Shown here in pieces: positions 1-10,794 of a DNA stretch of 64,000 nt; position 1 is the first letter of the stretch, and every line of letters begins with the position of its first letter. Made by a program: the position numbers and the translations under genes. The stretch is taken from contig JAHDVF020001020.1 of assembly GCA_022606425.2 (NCBI GenBank), positions 186,001 through 250,000 of the forward strand. The letters are read 5' to 3'. This DNA comes from Lepidostoma basale (Eukaryota; Arthropoda; Insecta; Trichoptera; Lepidostomatidae). Under the pieces are notes generated by a model. The model searched no databases. It saw only the letters and a program-made list of their open reading frames with translations, and was not told the DNA's origin.

Positions 1-1212
1 AAGGAAAGAATTTTGTATTAATAATAAATTCACGCGTAGCAATTTTCTTTTATTATCGAATCAATTTATATCATGGAAGCTGCTTTCTGTGAACATGCTT
101 GTGAAATCTGCCTTATTTTTGGTTACGAGAATTTTTCAGTTAACCAAAACGATTCCTTATGAGGAACCAATTTAACGTGTACACACGACTCGACTCGTGT
201 GGGCGCCTTGTTAATTTAAAGGAAAATATAATGTACTTGAGTATACACTATCGGTACAGTTTAATAGGCTGCATAAGCGAATCCTTGTGGAGCCAATTAA
301 CCATATTTGGACAGATTTATAATCGCTATTTGGCTACGATATATATATTTATACAAATTGTTTACATTAACAAATATTATAATATGCAATTTACACGGAA
401 GTAAAGTAAAGGTAAAGTGAAATTGGGTGGGTGCTATATGCAAGCTTAATGAAACATTGGACTTTTATTGTTATTTTGGAAGGATATTGAAACATTCTAG
501 GTAAGCAATCTTAACTGTTAAATGTGTGAAGTACTCGTCATTATCAAGCATGTTCATTTCCAATAACGAATTAAATACTGAAAAAAGATAGAAAAATAGC
601 AGTGCGTTTTTGGCTTATTTTTGTAATAAAATAAATATGTAACATTGTATATGGCGTGTGAAAAGAAACACATTTAATTTATATTCAAATAAAAATTTAT
701 AACATCACGTATAGGCATATGCGAATTTGAGAAGTAATTAAAAGCTCCAACATTAAAAACAAAATAGCAATTAAACCAGAAGGATGCTCAAACTATTTCA
801 GTTCAGATGAAAAACATCAATATTAATAAAAGACTTGTTGTAACTGTCAAATATACGATATATCGCCGCGTTTTGAGCGTAGTTCGTGCGGTCATCAGAA
901 TATGAATATTTAGTTTATAATGCATGGTATAAAATAAGATTTTATTTTATTTTAGGGTTGACTGTGTCTCCCTTTACTTCAAAGCCAAATGTTATAATTT
1001 GTCTGGCGCATGCTTTTTTAAATTCTAATAATACAAATACAACTTTGAGCTATCTCGAAATTTTAGAAATTAAATAAGGAATTAAAAATAAAGTAAATAT
1101 TATAAATAATCAAATAAATTTAACTTCAAGACCAATTATTACCCGAACCCCAATAAAAACATTAAATTATTATTTTAAAATTTTAATTGATTCATTATAT
1201 TTGTTATAACAA
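1..1212. other. AT-rich DNA without a recognisable gene
   Basis: Only short frames occur (159-404 and 886-1077, plus strand). They have no recognisable motif and look like chance frames. I see no repeat shared with the rest of the window here. Confidence 0.5.
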
Positions 1213-1395
1213 AAGCATAAACGTTCCAAAATAAATCTTTATAACATATGTCAAAACTGATCATATTTGTTAACAATTTGATAATATTTTAAATATGTAT
1301 CTTTATAATATATATCACTGAAGAAGGACTAATATTTAATTTAAATTGTAATAGTTAGTGTTGTACATACGAAGTAAATAATAAAGAAAAAGGCG
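1213..1395 (+). repeat. Partial copy of hammerhead foldback family B
   Basis: This matches the right half of the better copy at 3350-3535: both carry AAATAAATCTTTATAACAT, then a TATCACTGAAGA block, then the TAGTGTTGTACATAC-type end. The hammerhead core CTGAAGA is at 1318-1324 and GGAC follows, but the closing half of stem II and the GAAAC box are lost, so this copy is a relic. Confidence 0.6.
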
Positions 1396-1576
1396 AATAA
1401 TTTATAAATTCTCATCTAAATCTTAATGGTCATATTTATTTTCTAGATTCTGGACATTTCTTTAATATTAAATATTTACATTAGTTTTTTTTTTGCAAGT
1501 ACTGTCTTGACTTTATTCATATTAAAGGATCTTTTTATTTAATCAAATTCAATAGAATATTTCCTCCTTCTGAGAA

Positions 1577-1910
1577 TATTATGTAAATTGAAAGTGCTCT
1601 GAACTGTACCCAACTCTTGTATACCGCGGATCCCATTCATCCCAACCTCTCAATACATCAGTTCACGTTTGCTCTTTGATCAATTACTGAGAATCGGGGA
1701 CCAATACGGCATGAGAGATACTTATACCATTACCGAGTGAATGGATGGTGTCTCCCACCGCCCATTTTGCTCCGAGCTCGCAACAAATGCAACTGCGGGT
1801 GCTCCGTGGCGCGGGTATCTCCAGACACGTAAGTCTGCCTGGGTTAATGTAAGGCGACCGTAACAGGGAAACGATCTTTGAATTTCTGCTAGTGAGACCC
1901 ATTTTCTCAT
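1577..1910. other. GC-richer unassigned patch upstream of the mariner element
   Basis: Base composition is clearly less AT-rich than its surroundings. Two overlapping minus-strand frames cross it (1684-1977 and 1722-1910). I recognise no domain, and no second copy was noticed in the window. It could be a degraded element or an ancient exon. Confidence 0.3.
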
Positions 1911-1922
1911 TAAGTTGTTTTA

Positions 1923-2549
1923 TTAGGTCCTTACATATGAAATTGGCGTTTTGTCGTACTGGCAACTTTGATCTCAAATATCTTCTCTTTGGTTAGGAAT
2001 TCCAAATTCAAATTTATACAGCTATTTACTCAAGTATTTGTGTTTCGAAAATTATAATTAATTTGCTTTTTCCTCAATTGTTTTTTTTCTTTGCGTCACT
2101 CAGTTTATAAAATGGAAAACATGAAATATCGCGTTATTTACGAGTACGAGTTCCACCGTGGTACCAGTGCTGCTTCATGATAACGCTAGACCACACACTG
2201 CACAACAGACGGCTACCAAATTAGAAGAGTTTCAATTGGAATGTCTAAGACATCCATCGTACTCTCCGGACCTTGCCCCAACAGATTACTATTTTTTTCG
2301 AAATTTGGATAACTTTTTGCAAGGGAAAAAATTCAACTCCGATGGGGCAGTCCAAACCGACTTCAAACATTTTATTGATTCCCGTCCGAATGTTTTTTTT
2401 AGTAAAGGGATCGATGAACTACCTATGAGATGGCAAAAGTGCATAGATAGCAATGGTACATACTTTGATTAAATAAATATATTATATTAAAAAAAATCAA
2501 CTTTATGTTCCTCCCATTCAAAACGCCAATTTCATATGTAAGGACCTAA
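1923..2549 (+). mobile_element. Internally deleted mariner transposon with both terminal inverted repeats
   Basis: The ends are inverted copies of each other over about 30 bp, beginning TTAGGTCCTTACATATGAAA, and each is flanked by a TA dinucleotide (1921-1922 and 2550-2551), the target duplication of Tc1/mariner elements. The element is 627 bp, about half the usual 1.3 kb. A mariner-like start codon region at 2112-2159 is joined directly to the C-terminal catalytic part at about 2160, out of frame. It is a non-autonomous deletion derivative that could be mobilised only by transposase made elsewhere. Confidence 0.93.
2158..2472 (+). pseudogene. Mariner transposase, C-terminal catalytic remnant
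   Basis: The frame encodes the last third of a mariner transposase. LLHDNARPHTA holds the second catalytic aspartate and HPSYSPDLAPTDYYFF the third. I count 34 residues between them, the D34D spacing that defines mariner (DDE/D transposase cutting DNA at the terminal inverted repeats). The N-terminal helix-turn-helix region and the first aspartate are missing. The frame ends in the conserved mariner-type tail around WQKCIDSNGTYFD. The listed start is a GTG, not a real initiation codon. Confidence 0.92.
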
Positions 2550-2743
2550 TATGTTTGGCTGCAGATATTGTTTAGCAAAACATTTGAAAGACTTATTATA
2601 AGAAATAAAAAAATACACTCATTCTGCAAACGTGATTACGTAAAAAATAGTTAAAAAAAATAATTAATTGATATTTGTCTATTTCTTTTTTATAAACTTT
2701 ATATATACAACACTTATATTAAAAAATAAAATTACATAGACAT

Positions 2744-3294
2744 TGGTTATTGGAAATTACATAGTTATTGGAAACAAGAATTTATCAATGAAAGAAATGA
2801 GTGCTGGTCCCAACCTTAATGAATGGAAGCGAAGCATGGAACTGGCAGAAGAAAGATGAGAGCAGAATAAATGCGGTAGAGATGAGGTACCTAAGACGTG
2901 TGTGTGGTAGAACAATATACGACAGAATCTCAAATGCAGATATAAGAAAGGAATGTAGAGCAGAAGAAGGTATTATGAACAAAATTATGAAAGGATCACT
3001 GCGTTGGTTCGGACATATGGAACGCATGGATGGAGAAAGAATGGTTAAGAAAATATACGTAAATGATGAAATTGGGGTACGAAGTCGAGGCAGGCCGAGG
3101 AAAACATGGCATGACCAAATTAATCAAATTTTAAAGGTTGGTCGTGTTAGAAGTCGGAGGAATCGACGTGCGTGTATGACTCGCTGTATGAATGTGGAGG
3201 AATCTAGAGAGGTTCGCCAGGATAGAGTAGTGTGGTGGTTCATTTTCTCTGCCTACCCCTGCGGGAAAACGGCTTGATTGTTTGTTTGTTTGTT
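2744..3294 (+). pseudogene. RTE1 LINE, 3' fragment with GTTT tail
   Basis: The open frame 2801-3277 encodes the RTE1 C-terminus: LVPTLMNGSEAWNWQKKDES, LRWFGHMERM, RSRGRPRKTWHDQINQ and a terminal AYPCGKTA before TGA. It is followed by a (TTGT)n tail. The codons for the preceding stretch (VIGNKNLSMK) are at about 2763-2792, after which a short deletion shifts the frame. 5' truncated, with the 10-bp target duplication ACATAGACAT, it sits in foldback family B. Typical dead copy from target-primed reverse transcription. Confidence 0.9.
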
Positions 3295-3298
3295 ACAT

Positions 3299-3330
3299 AG
3301 ACATGTTTCGGACAAATAGTCCTTCTTTAG
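3299..3330 (-). ncRNA. Hammerhead-like motif (family B, left arm), one core base changed
   Basis: On the minus strand: CTAAAGA (3330-3324, against the hammerhead consensus CUGANGA), an extra A, a stem GGAC/GTCC with a 5-nt loop (3322-3310), GAAAC (3309-3305), AT, then GTC. The G5-to-A change would be expected to destroy cleavage. The stem is intact. Confidence 0.5.
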
Positions 3331-3432
3331 TTATACATACTCGTATTATAATTTCCAAAATAAATCTTTATAACATCTGTCAGATCATGTAAACAATTTT
3401 ATAATATCATTAAAAATGTATCTTTATAATAT

Positions 3433-3469
3433 GTATCACTGAAGATGGACTGTTGGTCCGAAACACGTC
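3433..3469 (+). ncRNA. Hammerhead-like ribozyme motif (family B, right arm)
   Basis: CTGAAGA (3439-3445) matches the hammerhead core CUGANGA. An extra T follows, then stem II GGAC/GTCC closing a 5-nt loop (3447-3459), then GAAAC (3460-3464), AC, and the cleavage triplet GTC (3467-3469). Stem III would be two pairs. Stem I is weak in this copy, unlike the copy at 60595-60638. Confidence 0.6.
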
Positions 3470-3535
3470 TATGTTATTTTATTTTTTAATATAAGTGTTG
3501 TATATACAAAGAATATAAAAAAGAAAAAGAGAAAT

Positions 3536-3844
3536 AAACCACCATAAGAACACAAAGTATGGCGTATATAGAATAAATTATTTATTATGTTAGATTTTTA
3601 GGAAACACATTTTTTTGTCTATAATATATTTCAATTGACATTAAAAGCCTATCTTTTATTATTGATTTTTTATAATGCGCCATTTAAAGAATGATCACTT
3701 CAATATTAATTAGTTATTTCATTAAAAGTTGTGGTTTTTATTTTGAAAAACTCCATTATAGATTATAATGAAAACGCGATTGCCCTATCGGTTTTAGTAC
3801 ACTAGTTATAGTACAAATAAATTTGTAATATATATTTATTTATT
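3536..3844. other. AT-rich spacer, nothing recognised
   Basis: No open frame of note, no motif, and no repeat shared with other parts of the window. Confidence 0.4.
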
Positions 3845-3889
3845 TGTTTATTGGAATGTTAAGGCGTTAATACTGCGGAATTCCGCAGT
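3845..3889. repeat. Terminal motif of repeat family F with perfect 18-bp palindrome
   Basis: AAGGCGTTAATACTG runs into the palindrome ACTGCGGAATTCCGCAGT (3872-3889). The same layout ends family F copies at 50400-50434 and 32155-32190, with different but still self-complementary bases. The RTE1 fragment starts immediately after it. Confidence 0.6.
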
Positions 3890-4380
3890 CTTCCCAAAGG
3901 GGTAGGCAAAAATAATGGACTACCACACTTTTCTTTCCTTACATATTTCTCTCGCTTCCTCAACATTCATACATCGTGTCATGCACGCGCGTCGATTTCT
4001 CGGACTCCTTACACGGCCGACATTCAATATTTGGTTTATTTGATCGTGTCACGTTTTCCTCGATCTTACTCTATTTCTGGTTCCATTTACATCGTTAACA
4101 TAAACTTATTTTACCATTCATTCATTATTCATTCTTTCCGTATGTTCAAACCATCTTAATGATCATTTAATTATTTTGTTCATAACACCATCATTCGTAC
4201 CGCATTCACTTCTTATATTTTTATTCGACACTCTATCATATACAGAGTATCCATACATTCATCTAAGAGATCTCATTTCTACTGCATTTATTCTACTTTT
4301 ATCCTTCTTTTGCCAGTTTCATGATTCGCTTCCATACATAAGGGTCGGTAGAAGAACACTATTTCCTTACATTCTTACAA
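3890..4380 (-). pseudogene. RTE1 LINE fragment, degenerate
   Basis: Read on the minus strand it gives the RTE1 C-terminal half, from the tyrosine-rich YGSEAW region through the MERM motif to the AYP terminus at the low-coordinate end. Stops and frameshifts are frequent, and the usual GTTA tail is missing because the end abuts the family F palindrome. The plus-strand frame 4176-4457 is only its antisense shadow. Confidence 0.8.
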
Positions 4381-5349
4381 AAAAAAGACTAGCGTTAAAA
4401 CAAATTACACAAGTATTTTTTAATATTTTTAATAATGCTATGCCACAAACTAATTGATTTTTTATATTGCGAAAGTATGCAGTTTATTCTAAAGGGACAT
4501 TTTTATGTCGTGTAAGAAGGGTCTGGAATCCGAATCGAGGGAAGTTGCGAGAAATCTTATTAAATGATATTATCTGTTGTATCGCCGTAAAAACCTACAT
4601 ATAACGGATTGTATATTAAAACTGATTGGGTCCCACATATCATTTTATTATGCCATCAACAAAACACTGAAACCATTGACATTCATTCGTTTTACGAACA
4701 TTTCCAGAACGCATCGTTTGTTTCGGGCGAGGAAGCCAGCGGCGCGTTTTCATATTTTATGTTCCGAGTTGCTAATAAAAAATTGGAAAATTATAAATGT
4801 ACGTGAGTGAGATATAAAGACACGTTTCCTTCAAACAATTTTACTTTTATTCCTCCCATAAAAGCGGGCGATATCTTTTATTTCTTCTCGTAAAAGACTA
4901 CCTTGCCTGGTCAACCGAGAGTAAGGGGTATGATTCGAATTTCGAAGATCAAACCGTCAAGTTCGAAAAATTTCAAACATATTTACGAGTATTATAAGAC
5001 GTTATCGTTGATGCGGTAAGTAAATTATTATTTACATAAAAATTCTTTAATTTTATTTGAAGACTATACCATATACATTAAATTCAATTCGCAGCTTCAA
5101 TACGGTGTATGAAAAATAATGAGTGAGCATTTTATGAATAAAATTATACACTGATATGATACTGAACGCAATGAGCTTTTTTGCATTTGAAATAATGCAT
5201 GTTTTAGTTTCTTTAAAAAAAAATTAATACATATCATTTGAAAAAAAAATTGATCAAATGACACTTTAAAAATCCTATTCTGTTCCACAAAAAAAAATGT
5301 TCAGAAAAATTATTAAAAATAGTACAGGTAGTTCTCTTTTAAGGGGTTT
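4381..5349. other. AT-rich spacer, nothing recognised
   Basis: Short frames at 4577-4810 (plus, two overlapping) and 5097-5288 (minus) have no recognisable motif. The stretch around 4680-4760 is somewhat GC-richer. No repeat partner was seen in the window. Confidence 0.4.
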
Positions 5350-5624
5350 ATTTATGGTTTCTTGAATACTGATACAAATTCTTTATTAAATACTTAATAT
5401 TAATGAAAACGTGTATTTTCTATGAGTTTTATTATATCATATATAAAGGACATGTTTCGCCTTTCTAAGGCATTATCAAATGTAGTTACATTTGATAATG
5501 CTATATGTCTAAGGCGAAATATATCATCCACAAAAATAATATTAAAATTTATTGAAAACAGATATTTTCATTCGTTTTAATTATTTAATATGGAGTTTTA
5601 CATAACTGTTCAAGAAACAATAAA
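5350..5624. repeat. Foldback MITE family A, copy 1
   Basis: Arms of about 130 bp face each other around 5480-5500. The outer end reads TTTCTTGAA...AATATGGAGTTTTACAT and the inner part GACATGTTTCGCC, TCTAAGGCATTATCAAATG and its complement. Both arms carry the hammerhead-like block TTGATAA, T, GCC-loop-GGC, GAAAC/T. At least a dozen full or half copies occur in the window. Confidence 0.8.
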
Positions 5625-5724
5625 TATGGAATATTCAAAACTTCGGAAAGAAGCTATTACTTGGTGGTTTGACGTTTTTAAAGTTAGAATTAAACACTTT
5701 TTAAAACGTTGTAAAAACCACTTT

Positions 5725-5885
5725 ATTTTGAGTCATGAGCGCCAACCGGTTTCACTCTGTAACGAGCTTTGTCAGGGCTATACACAAACTGTGTATAGAC
5801 ACAATGTTTATGTATAGCTCTGAAGAAGCTCGTTACAGAGTGAAACCGGTTGGCGCTCCTCACTCAAAATAAAGTGATTTTATAC
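5725..5885. repeat. Foldback family C with hammerhead-like motifs in both arms
   Basis: Left arm 5733-5780 and right arm 5815-5880 are inverted copies (AAACCGGTTGGCGCT and its complement, flanked by CACTTTATTTTGAG). The right arm, plus strand: CTGAAGA (5820-5826), extra A, stem GCTC/GAGT with a 6-nt loop, GAAAC (5842-5846), CG, GTT, with stem I of three pairs (5817-5819 with 5852-5854). The left arm, minus strand: CTGACAA, the same stem, and a perfect 3-bp stem I (5776-5778 with 5741-5743). Confidence 0.7.
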
Positions 5886-6848
5886 AACGTTTAAAAAAGT
5901 GTTTAATTCTATTTTTTATAGAATATTCAGATTACTTTTAATCGAGCTTTGCGGTAGAATAGTATGTTAGTTTTGGATAATTCAGAAACTATAATAGGTT
6001 TATTTTAATTGTTAGGGTAGAGTTAATCTTCAGTCGGCACAAGCCACTGCATAAATTTCCTCGACTGCAAAAATATTGATGCAACACAGAACTGTGTCGC
6101 AGAGATAACAGAACGAGAAAACAACATGGCGCCCAACAGACGCCATCTAACGGCACCAGGTGCAAGCAGCCCCCTGCTCCCCGCCTAATAATTTACTATT
6201 TTTGTTGCCCGAGCTTGCGTACTTCCAAACAATAAGTTCAGTTTCTCAGAATAATTCGTCCCAGAAGCGAAGTTTCTCCCAGAAAGTTCGACCATCAAAT
6301 CTTAAAAACTTTCTTTCCCTTGTATCTTTCCTAAGACATTAGAATAAACTTCAATTCTCTAAAATAAGCTGGGATAATCAGCGTTATTCAGCAAAGCTGA
6401 CAAAGGCTTTTTCATGCTGGCTGACATCTTAAATAAGACATAATGAATGCGGCGAATAAAAAAATATCGCGAGTTTTAAAACACAGATTTAAGGAAACAT
6501 TTTTTTGAGGAAAATAAATGAGAAACATTTTAATATAATAGACTCTGTGTTCTGTTCATTACATGACTTGTAACTTCTTATTTATCTTGGAACTTTATAC
6601 AGATATGGTCTTATGGCATTAGGGGATGTAGATGTCTGTGTATTGTTTGCGTCACCAAACTCTTATATTAAATAGATGTGACACTAAGTTCGACTTACAT
6701 ATAAATATATAGTAAAAAACATATTTACAAAGAAAATTAAAATGGAAATGCAGTCCTAATAACTATAATTGAATTGTAATTTTTTTTGTTAAATGTTTGA
6801 ATGAAAGCTTAGTTGAATTAATAATCGTCTGTTTATATAAGTTTAATT
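5886..6848. other. Spacer with a GC-richer patch at 6010-6180, unassigned
   Basis: No motif is recognised. The frame 6160-6342 has no domain. The hairpin ATGGCG...CGCCAT at 6126-6146 is short and isolated. Confidence 0.35.
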
Positions 6849-7006
6849 ATAACTAACTAACCATCACGCCATTTCCCCGGAGAGAGGATGGATCGCCACA
6901 CTGGCCTGTCCTGGCATACCTTTCGGGCTTCCTCTACATTCATAAATCGTACCATGCACGCACGTCGATTGTTCCGACTTCGAAAGTGGCCACCTTTTAG
7001 TAATTA
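6849..7006 (-). mobile_element. RTE1 LINE, 3' end only, GTTA tail
   Basis: The forward strand reads CTAACTAACCATCACGCC, the complement of the RTE1 end GGCGTGATGGTTAG. About 130 bp of C-terminal coding sequence (RSRNNRRAC-like region) follows before the truncation point near 7006. It resembles the 15893-17107 copy closely. Confidence 0.85.
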
Positions 7007-7534
7007 TATATTGTGTGAATGGTATATTTTACCTTGCGAAAGCATTTGGCATAGAGGAGACTCTATTAAACATATTAAAATTTTTAGAAAAAAATAGATG
7101 GCTAAATTAAAGCTGGTTTAAAATGTTAAAAAGCATTTTAACGGATTACAACTATGCGGTGACTAGATAAACTTTTATTTATTATAAAAGAAGGATGATA
7201 AACATTTTAAATCATCAAATTACATTATAAAAGTAATGAGTGGATTTCTCGTGTATAATTTTTAACTTTGTTTCTAGATATAAATAAACAAGTGTTCCGA
7301 ATTTTATAAATTGTACATTAAAAACAAGTCTGACTTTGAAGTGTTGTAATATTATGATTTGATATATAAACCAACTAACCATCTATTATAAAATATTATT
7401 GTTAAATACATAAAAAAAACGACAAACAACATTTATATTCATGTAAAAAGGGAATTTTCAACTCATATTCATCGTCATGTTAATGGCAAGGTAGTTTTTT
7501 AGGAATGGTAATAAAAATATCATATCACTCCTCT
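7007..7534. other. AT-rich spacer, nothing recognised
   Basis: No motif or repeat seen. The stretch ends where an RTE1 fragment begins. Confidence 0.4.
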
Positions 7535-7998
7535 TCTCTTTCCATTGTTTGGCCGACATTTTGTCGCTTCCGACTTCTAATTTTTTTCTTATTTGATTGA
7601 TTTGGTCATACCACGTTATCCTCGGTCTACCTCGACTCCGTACTACATTTACATCGTTAAGGTATACTTTCTTAACCATTATTTCTCCATCCATGCGCTC
7701 CATATGTCCGAACCAACGCAGCGATCCTTTCATAATTTTGTTTATAATACCTTTTTCCACTCTACAATCCTTTCTTATATTTATCCTTTCTGTTGTACAT
7801 AATTCTTTATTCTACTCTCATTCTTCTTCTGCCAGTTCCATGCTTCGCTTCCATACATAAGGGTTGGGACCAGAACTTCATTGTGAACGGCCGTTTACGC
7901 TTTTATTGATTAATTCTTGTTTCCGATTCCCTTTTTTAACTTTGTTATCCGCACCAACCCTTCTTTCGACGTCACAATCCGTTTTCTGTGAACATATA
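7535..7998 (-). pseudogene. RTE1 LINE fragment lacking its 3' end
   Basis: Minus strand: VLVPTLMYGSEAWNWQKK (about 7880-7830), then a deletion, then the frame 7458-7760 with IMKGSLRWFGHMERMDG and RSRGRPRITWYDQINQI. The C-terminal RRACM...AYP block and tail are absent. After DQINQI the frame continues into unrelated sequence, so this is a broken or recombined copy. Confidence 0.8.
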
Positions 7999-8837
7999 TA
8001 GTCTATGAAGCATTATAAAACAATTAATAGCAATATTATATTTATACAATAATAATGTCCGAAAGTTAAAAGAACACATTTGTGCTTAAAAATACGTAAT
8101 GTGTAAAAACGCTGCTATCAGCAAAATTTTATTCAACACGTCGATTGTTCGAGAAGGCACCTATTAAGGGTCGATCGAAAACAATTTTTCACTCAAAATC
8201 CGCCCGTTTCTTCTTCCTCTCCCTGATTGGAGTACTTGCCCATGTGTGAAATATCGCTTATTGCTAAGTGCCTGCGATTTTTCTTTTCCGCGACCACTTG
8301 AAGACTGCGCACATCCATCACGTGGAGTTGTTATTGATGGAGGAGTGAGTATTAGTGGGCTTATTCGACAGTGAACGTCAATAAAATGACTATAAAAACC
8401 GGAAAAAGGAAAACTTTATGGCCGAATGCTGACGTCAAAATACACGCTGGACAATCATAATTGACCGATAAATTCAAAATTATTTAACGCAAAAAATACA
8501 TCCTTCTTTTTTATATTATTCATTAAATAATACACTTTAATACAATGATACTTTCCTTCTCATAAAACACTAAATTTTATCACATTTTAATAAATAAATT
8601 AAACACTTCAATATTTTATTTATATACTATTAAATAATTAAATCAAAACAAATCAGTTTATTTCTCAAATACATTTCAAACAAAAAGTTAAGTTTAAGGC
8701 ATCTATTGAGAACAGGTAAAATACAATATACGAGTACAACACCAGGAACGCATGAGAGATGGTTTGACTTTAGGAAAACAAGATACTCTCTCATATATAA
8801 GACGTCGATCTCCAAAGCGACCATGTTCAGAAGTTTG
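7999..8837. other. Spacer, unassigned
   Basis: GC content rises at 8150-8400 but no domain is recognised. No copy elsewhere in the window was noticed. Confidence 0.35.
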
Positions 8838-9035
8838 CTTGCTCTCCCCACTGGCATCACCGGGGGCAGGTTGGTTCTGATGATAACAATCCGGAACATA
8901 AAGATGGATTCCCTCCAAGTTTACGGAATTCTCAAAGAATCTCCTGATAAGTCTGAAGAAATAGTAAGTGTGAACCGGTCCTTCTTTATTGGAGACTACT
9001 GGTCTCCAGCATGTTTAAGAGGAATGCGGTGGGAT
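8838..9035. repeat. Dispersed repeat R1, copy 1
   Basis: Begins TTGCTCTCCCCACTGGCAT and is clearly homologous to 48726-48950. Shared blocks include TGGAT.CC.TCCAAG, GGA.TTCTCAAAGAATC and AGAGGAATGCG. The frame 8706-9065 crosses it but is not preserved in the other copy, so it is probably not a protein. Class unknown. Confidence 0.65.
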
Positions 9036-9088
9036 AAAATCACGGATAACTATCAATCTCAATAATGAAAGCCACAATAATGTGTGTT

Positions 9089-9130
9089 TTGTTATCCCGA
9101 GAAAGCTCCGTTTTGAGCGAAACCGGTCGG
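9089..9130 (+). ncRNA. Hammerhead-like relic next to R1
   Basis: AAAGCTCCGTTTTGAGC forms a 4-bp stem (GCTC/GAGC) and is followed by GAAAC, CG and GTC. The upstream core reads CCGAGAA rather than CUGANGA. The layout matches families C and D, but the core is degraded. Confidence 0.35.
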
Positions 9131-9429
9131 CAGTGTTAAAACAAAATATTGAATTGTTTAATTTATTTATATAATCCGTTATTATATTTGAAAACAACAA
9201 TGAGAAAATAAGTTTTTTATGTATGAAAATTGTACTGTATTTCTGAAGATATTTTATAAAATACGTTACTTTTACCGGTTGCGTGAGTCGTCACAAAGCA
9301 TACCAATTGAAAGTACGAAATTAAACTACATTTTTTATAGATTCAAGTTAAAATATTTTGAACGGACTTAGCTAAATGTGGTAAATAAAATTTTTGAGAA
9401 TGAAAAATCCGATTATTTCCAAGTTGAAG

Positions 9430-9510
9430 CCTTGTTCTACCTACCTACCTAGAGTATCTACCTTGAATACCTACCTAGAGTACAGTAGAGCCTACACTAC
9501 CTAAACTAGA
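9430..9510. repeat. CTAC-rich low-complexity patch
   Basis: Repeated ACCTAC and CCTAGAGTA units, several copies, imperfect. Confidence 0.6.
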
Positions 9511-9649
9511 GTGGAAAGGGTTTGATAAAGCCTGTGTGTATCATTTAAAATGCTAAAGGACTTGGGACTTGGACTTGGATCTTATGGCTTACAGAGGTTC
9601 AGCTCATGTGGCTATTCCTCTTACGTCTGATGGGAACATTGTTGGAAGG

Positions 9650-10125
9650 TGATTTGGTGGGTTGTTAGTTTATTCGGGAGCATGATTCGTGTGGCCCGGA
9701 GTGTTCCTCTGAAGGATAATCGATTTTGGGCGCTTGTGGCGGCTGGAAGTGTTTGGGTCGTAATTAGAGAGGTCTTTTATTGTGGGGTTGGGATGTGAAG
9801 GGAGTCCTTTGTAAAAACGTTCGGCAAGTTTCAGAATGAATTCATCTATCATCGGGATTCCCGATTCTAGGTGCAGTTGTGTAATCTTGGTCCATGAAGG
9901 TGCACCAAGCGATAAACGGATAGCCTTATTTTGCAGGATTTGGAGTTTTTGTATGTGACTCGAAGCTGCATAGCCCCAGATTAGGGCTGCATAAGTGAAG
10001 ATCGGCCTTATAACCGTTTTGTATATCAGGAGTTTATTGTCGATGCTTAGTTTACTGTTTCTAGCTAACATTGGGTAGAGGGCTGAGATTGCTTTTGACG
10101 CGGCTTTGACTTTATTTGTAGGCGT
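9650..10125 (-). pseudogene. Jockey-like LINE reverse transcriptase, C-terminal fragment
   Basis: The minus-strand frame 9670-10071 reads LLIYKTVIRPIFTYAALIWG, HIQKLQILQNKAIRLSLG, and a C-terminal part with GIPMIDEF and HPNP. This is the thumb/connection region typical of Jockey-clade ORF2 proteins, which reverse transcribe and integrate their own RNA. The frame continues upstream to about 10120 (SKAISALYPM) and then runs out. Only about a seventh of a normal ORF2 is present, so it is 5' truncated. Confidence 0.9.
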
Positions 10126-10590
10126 TCATTTTATTCTTAGGTACACTTTTCATTTCTGTAGATACTTGTATAATAAAAACATGCATTATCAGCTTTGTAT
10201 TATTGTATTTAAAAAAAATATAATAATTTAAATAATACTTATTATTAACGATTACCGTACGAGTACTGAATTTTTACTTATGATAAGGTTTTCTCATTAC
10301 AGATTCAATAAATTCATAGAGCCTCTTTTGCTTATTTATAGAGATAATGACTTTCAAATGTTATATCTGCAAAATAAATTTAATTGAAAAAATATTATAT
10401 AATAATTAGCCATAAACCAAAATAAAAAAAATATCAAAAGTTTTGACTAAGTTTTGACTTTATTGTTCTAAAAAGTATATTAAATATTTTTATACATCTG
10501 ACGCGCAAGGATATAAATAATTAACATTTATGTGATCCTGGAATAAAGTTTTTCACTGGAAGTGACCCAGGTAAAATAAGTTATAATAAT
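10126..10590. other. AT-rich spacer, nothing recognised
   Basis: No frame, motif or shared repeat seen. Confidence 0.4.
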
Positions 10591-10594
10591 ATTG

Positions 10595-10720
10595 TAATAT
10601 GCTAACTTTTAAAGCGCCGTTTTTGTGATGTAATCACCTCAAGGGCGCATTAAGACGTGTTTTAAATCTAAAAATCTAAATGTGACCGCTTAAAAAGCGA
10701 TCGGTTAAAAAGTATAGTAG
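10595..10720 (-). mobile_element. L2/CR1-like LINE 3' end
   Basis: Contains the hairpin GCGCC...GGGCGC with TGATGTAATCACCTCAA in its loop, matching the 3' untranslated end of the L2/CR1-like copy at 17758-18110 (forward 17763-17804). Only the 3' terminus is present, as expected for extreme 5' truncation. Confidence 0.55.
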
Positions 10721-10794
10721 AACAAAGTATAAATGTTTAAATTGGGTATGAAATATGAAAAAGATGGGTTTTCAATTTAGATCTGAAATCTGTC

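Larger units (their letters stand above)
2672..3535. repeat. Hammerhead foldback family B, split by an RTE1 insertion
   Basis: The left arm (2672-2743) and right arm (about 3465-3535) are inverted copies: TATATACAACACTTATATT on one side, AATATAAGTGTTGTATATA on the other. Between them lie an RTE1 LINE (2744-3294) and then the rest of the foldback, with one hammerhead-like motif per arm (3299-3330 minus, 3433-3469 plus). The 10-mer ACATAGACAT is present at 2734-2743 and 3295-3304, the target duplication made by the LINE. Confidence 0.8.

Noticed and set aside
159..1077. Small plus-strand frames at 159-404 and 886-1077
   Set aside because: No motif, no homologous copy, AT-driven composition; expected by chance.
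6126..6146. TGGCGCCCAACA resembles a lysine-tRNA primer binding site of an LTR retrotransposon
   Set aside because: No LTR pair, polypurine tract or gag/pol sequence nearby; the match is short and lies in its own small hairpin.
8952..8985. CTGAAGA followed by GTGAACCGGTCC in repeat R1
   Set aside because: GAAAC is broken, no stem II can be drawn, and the second R1 copy does not support pairing.
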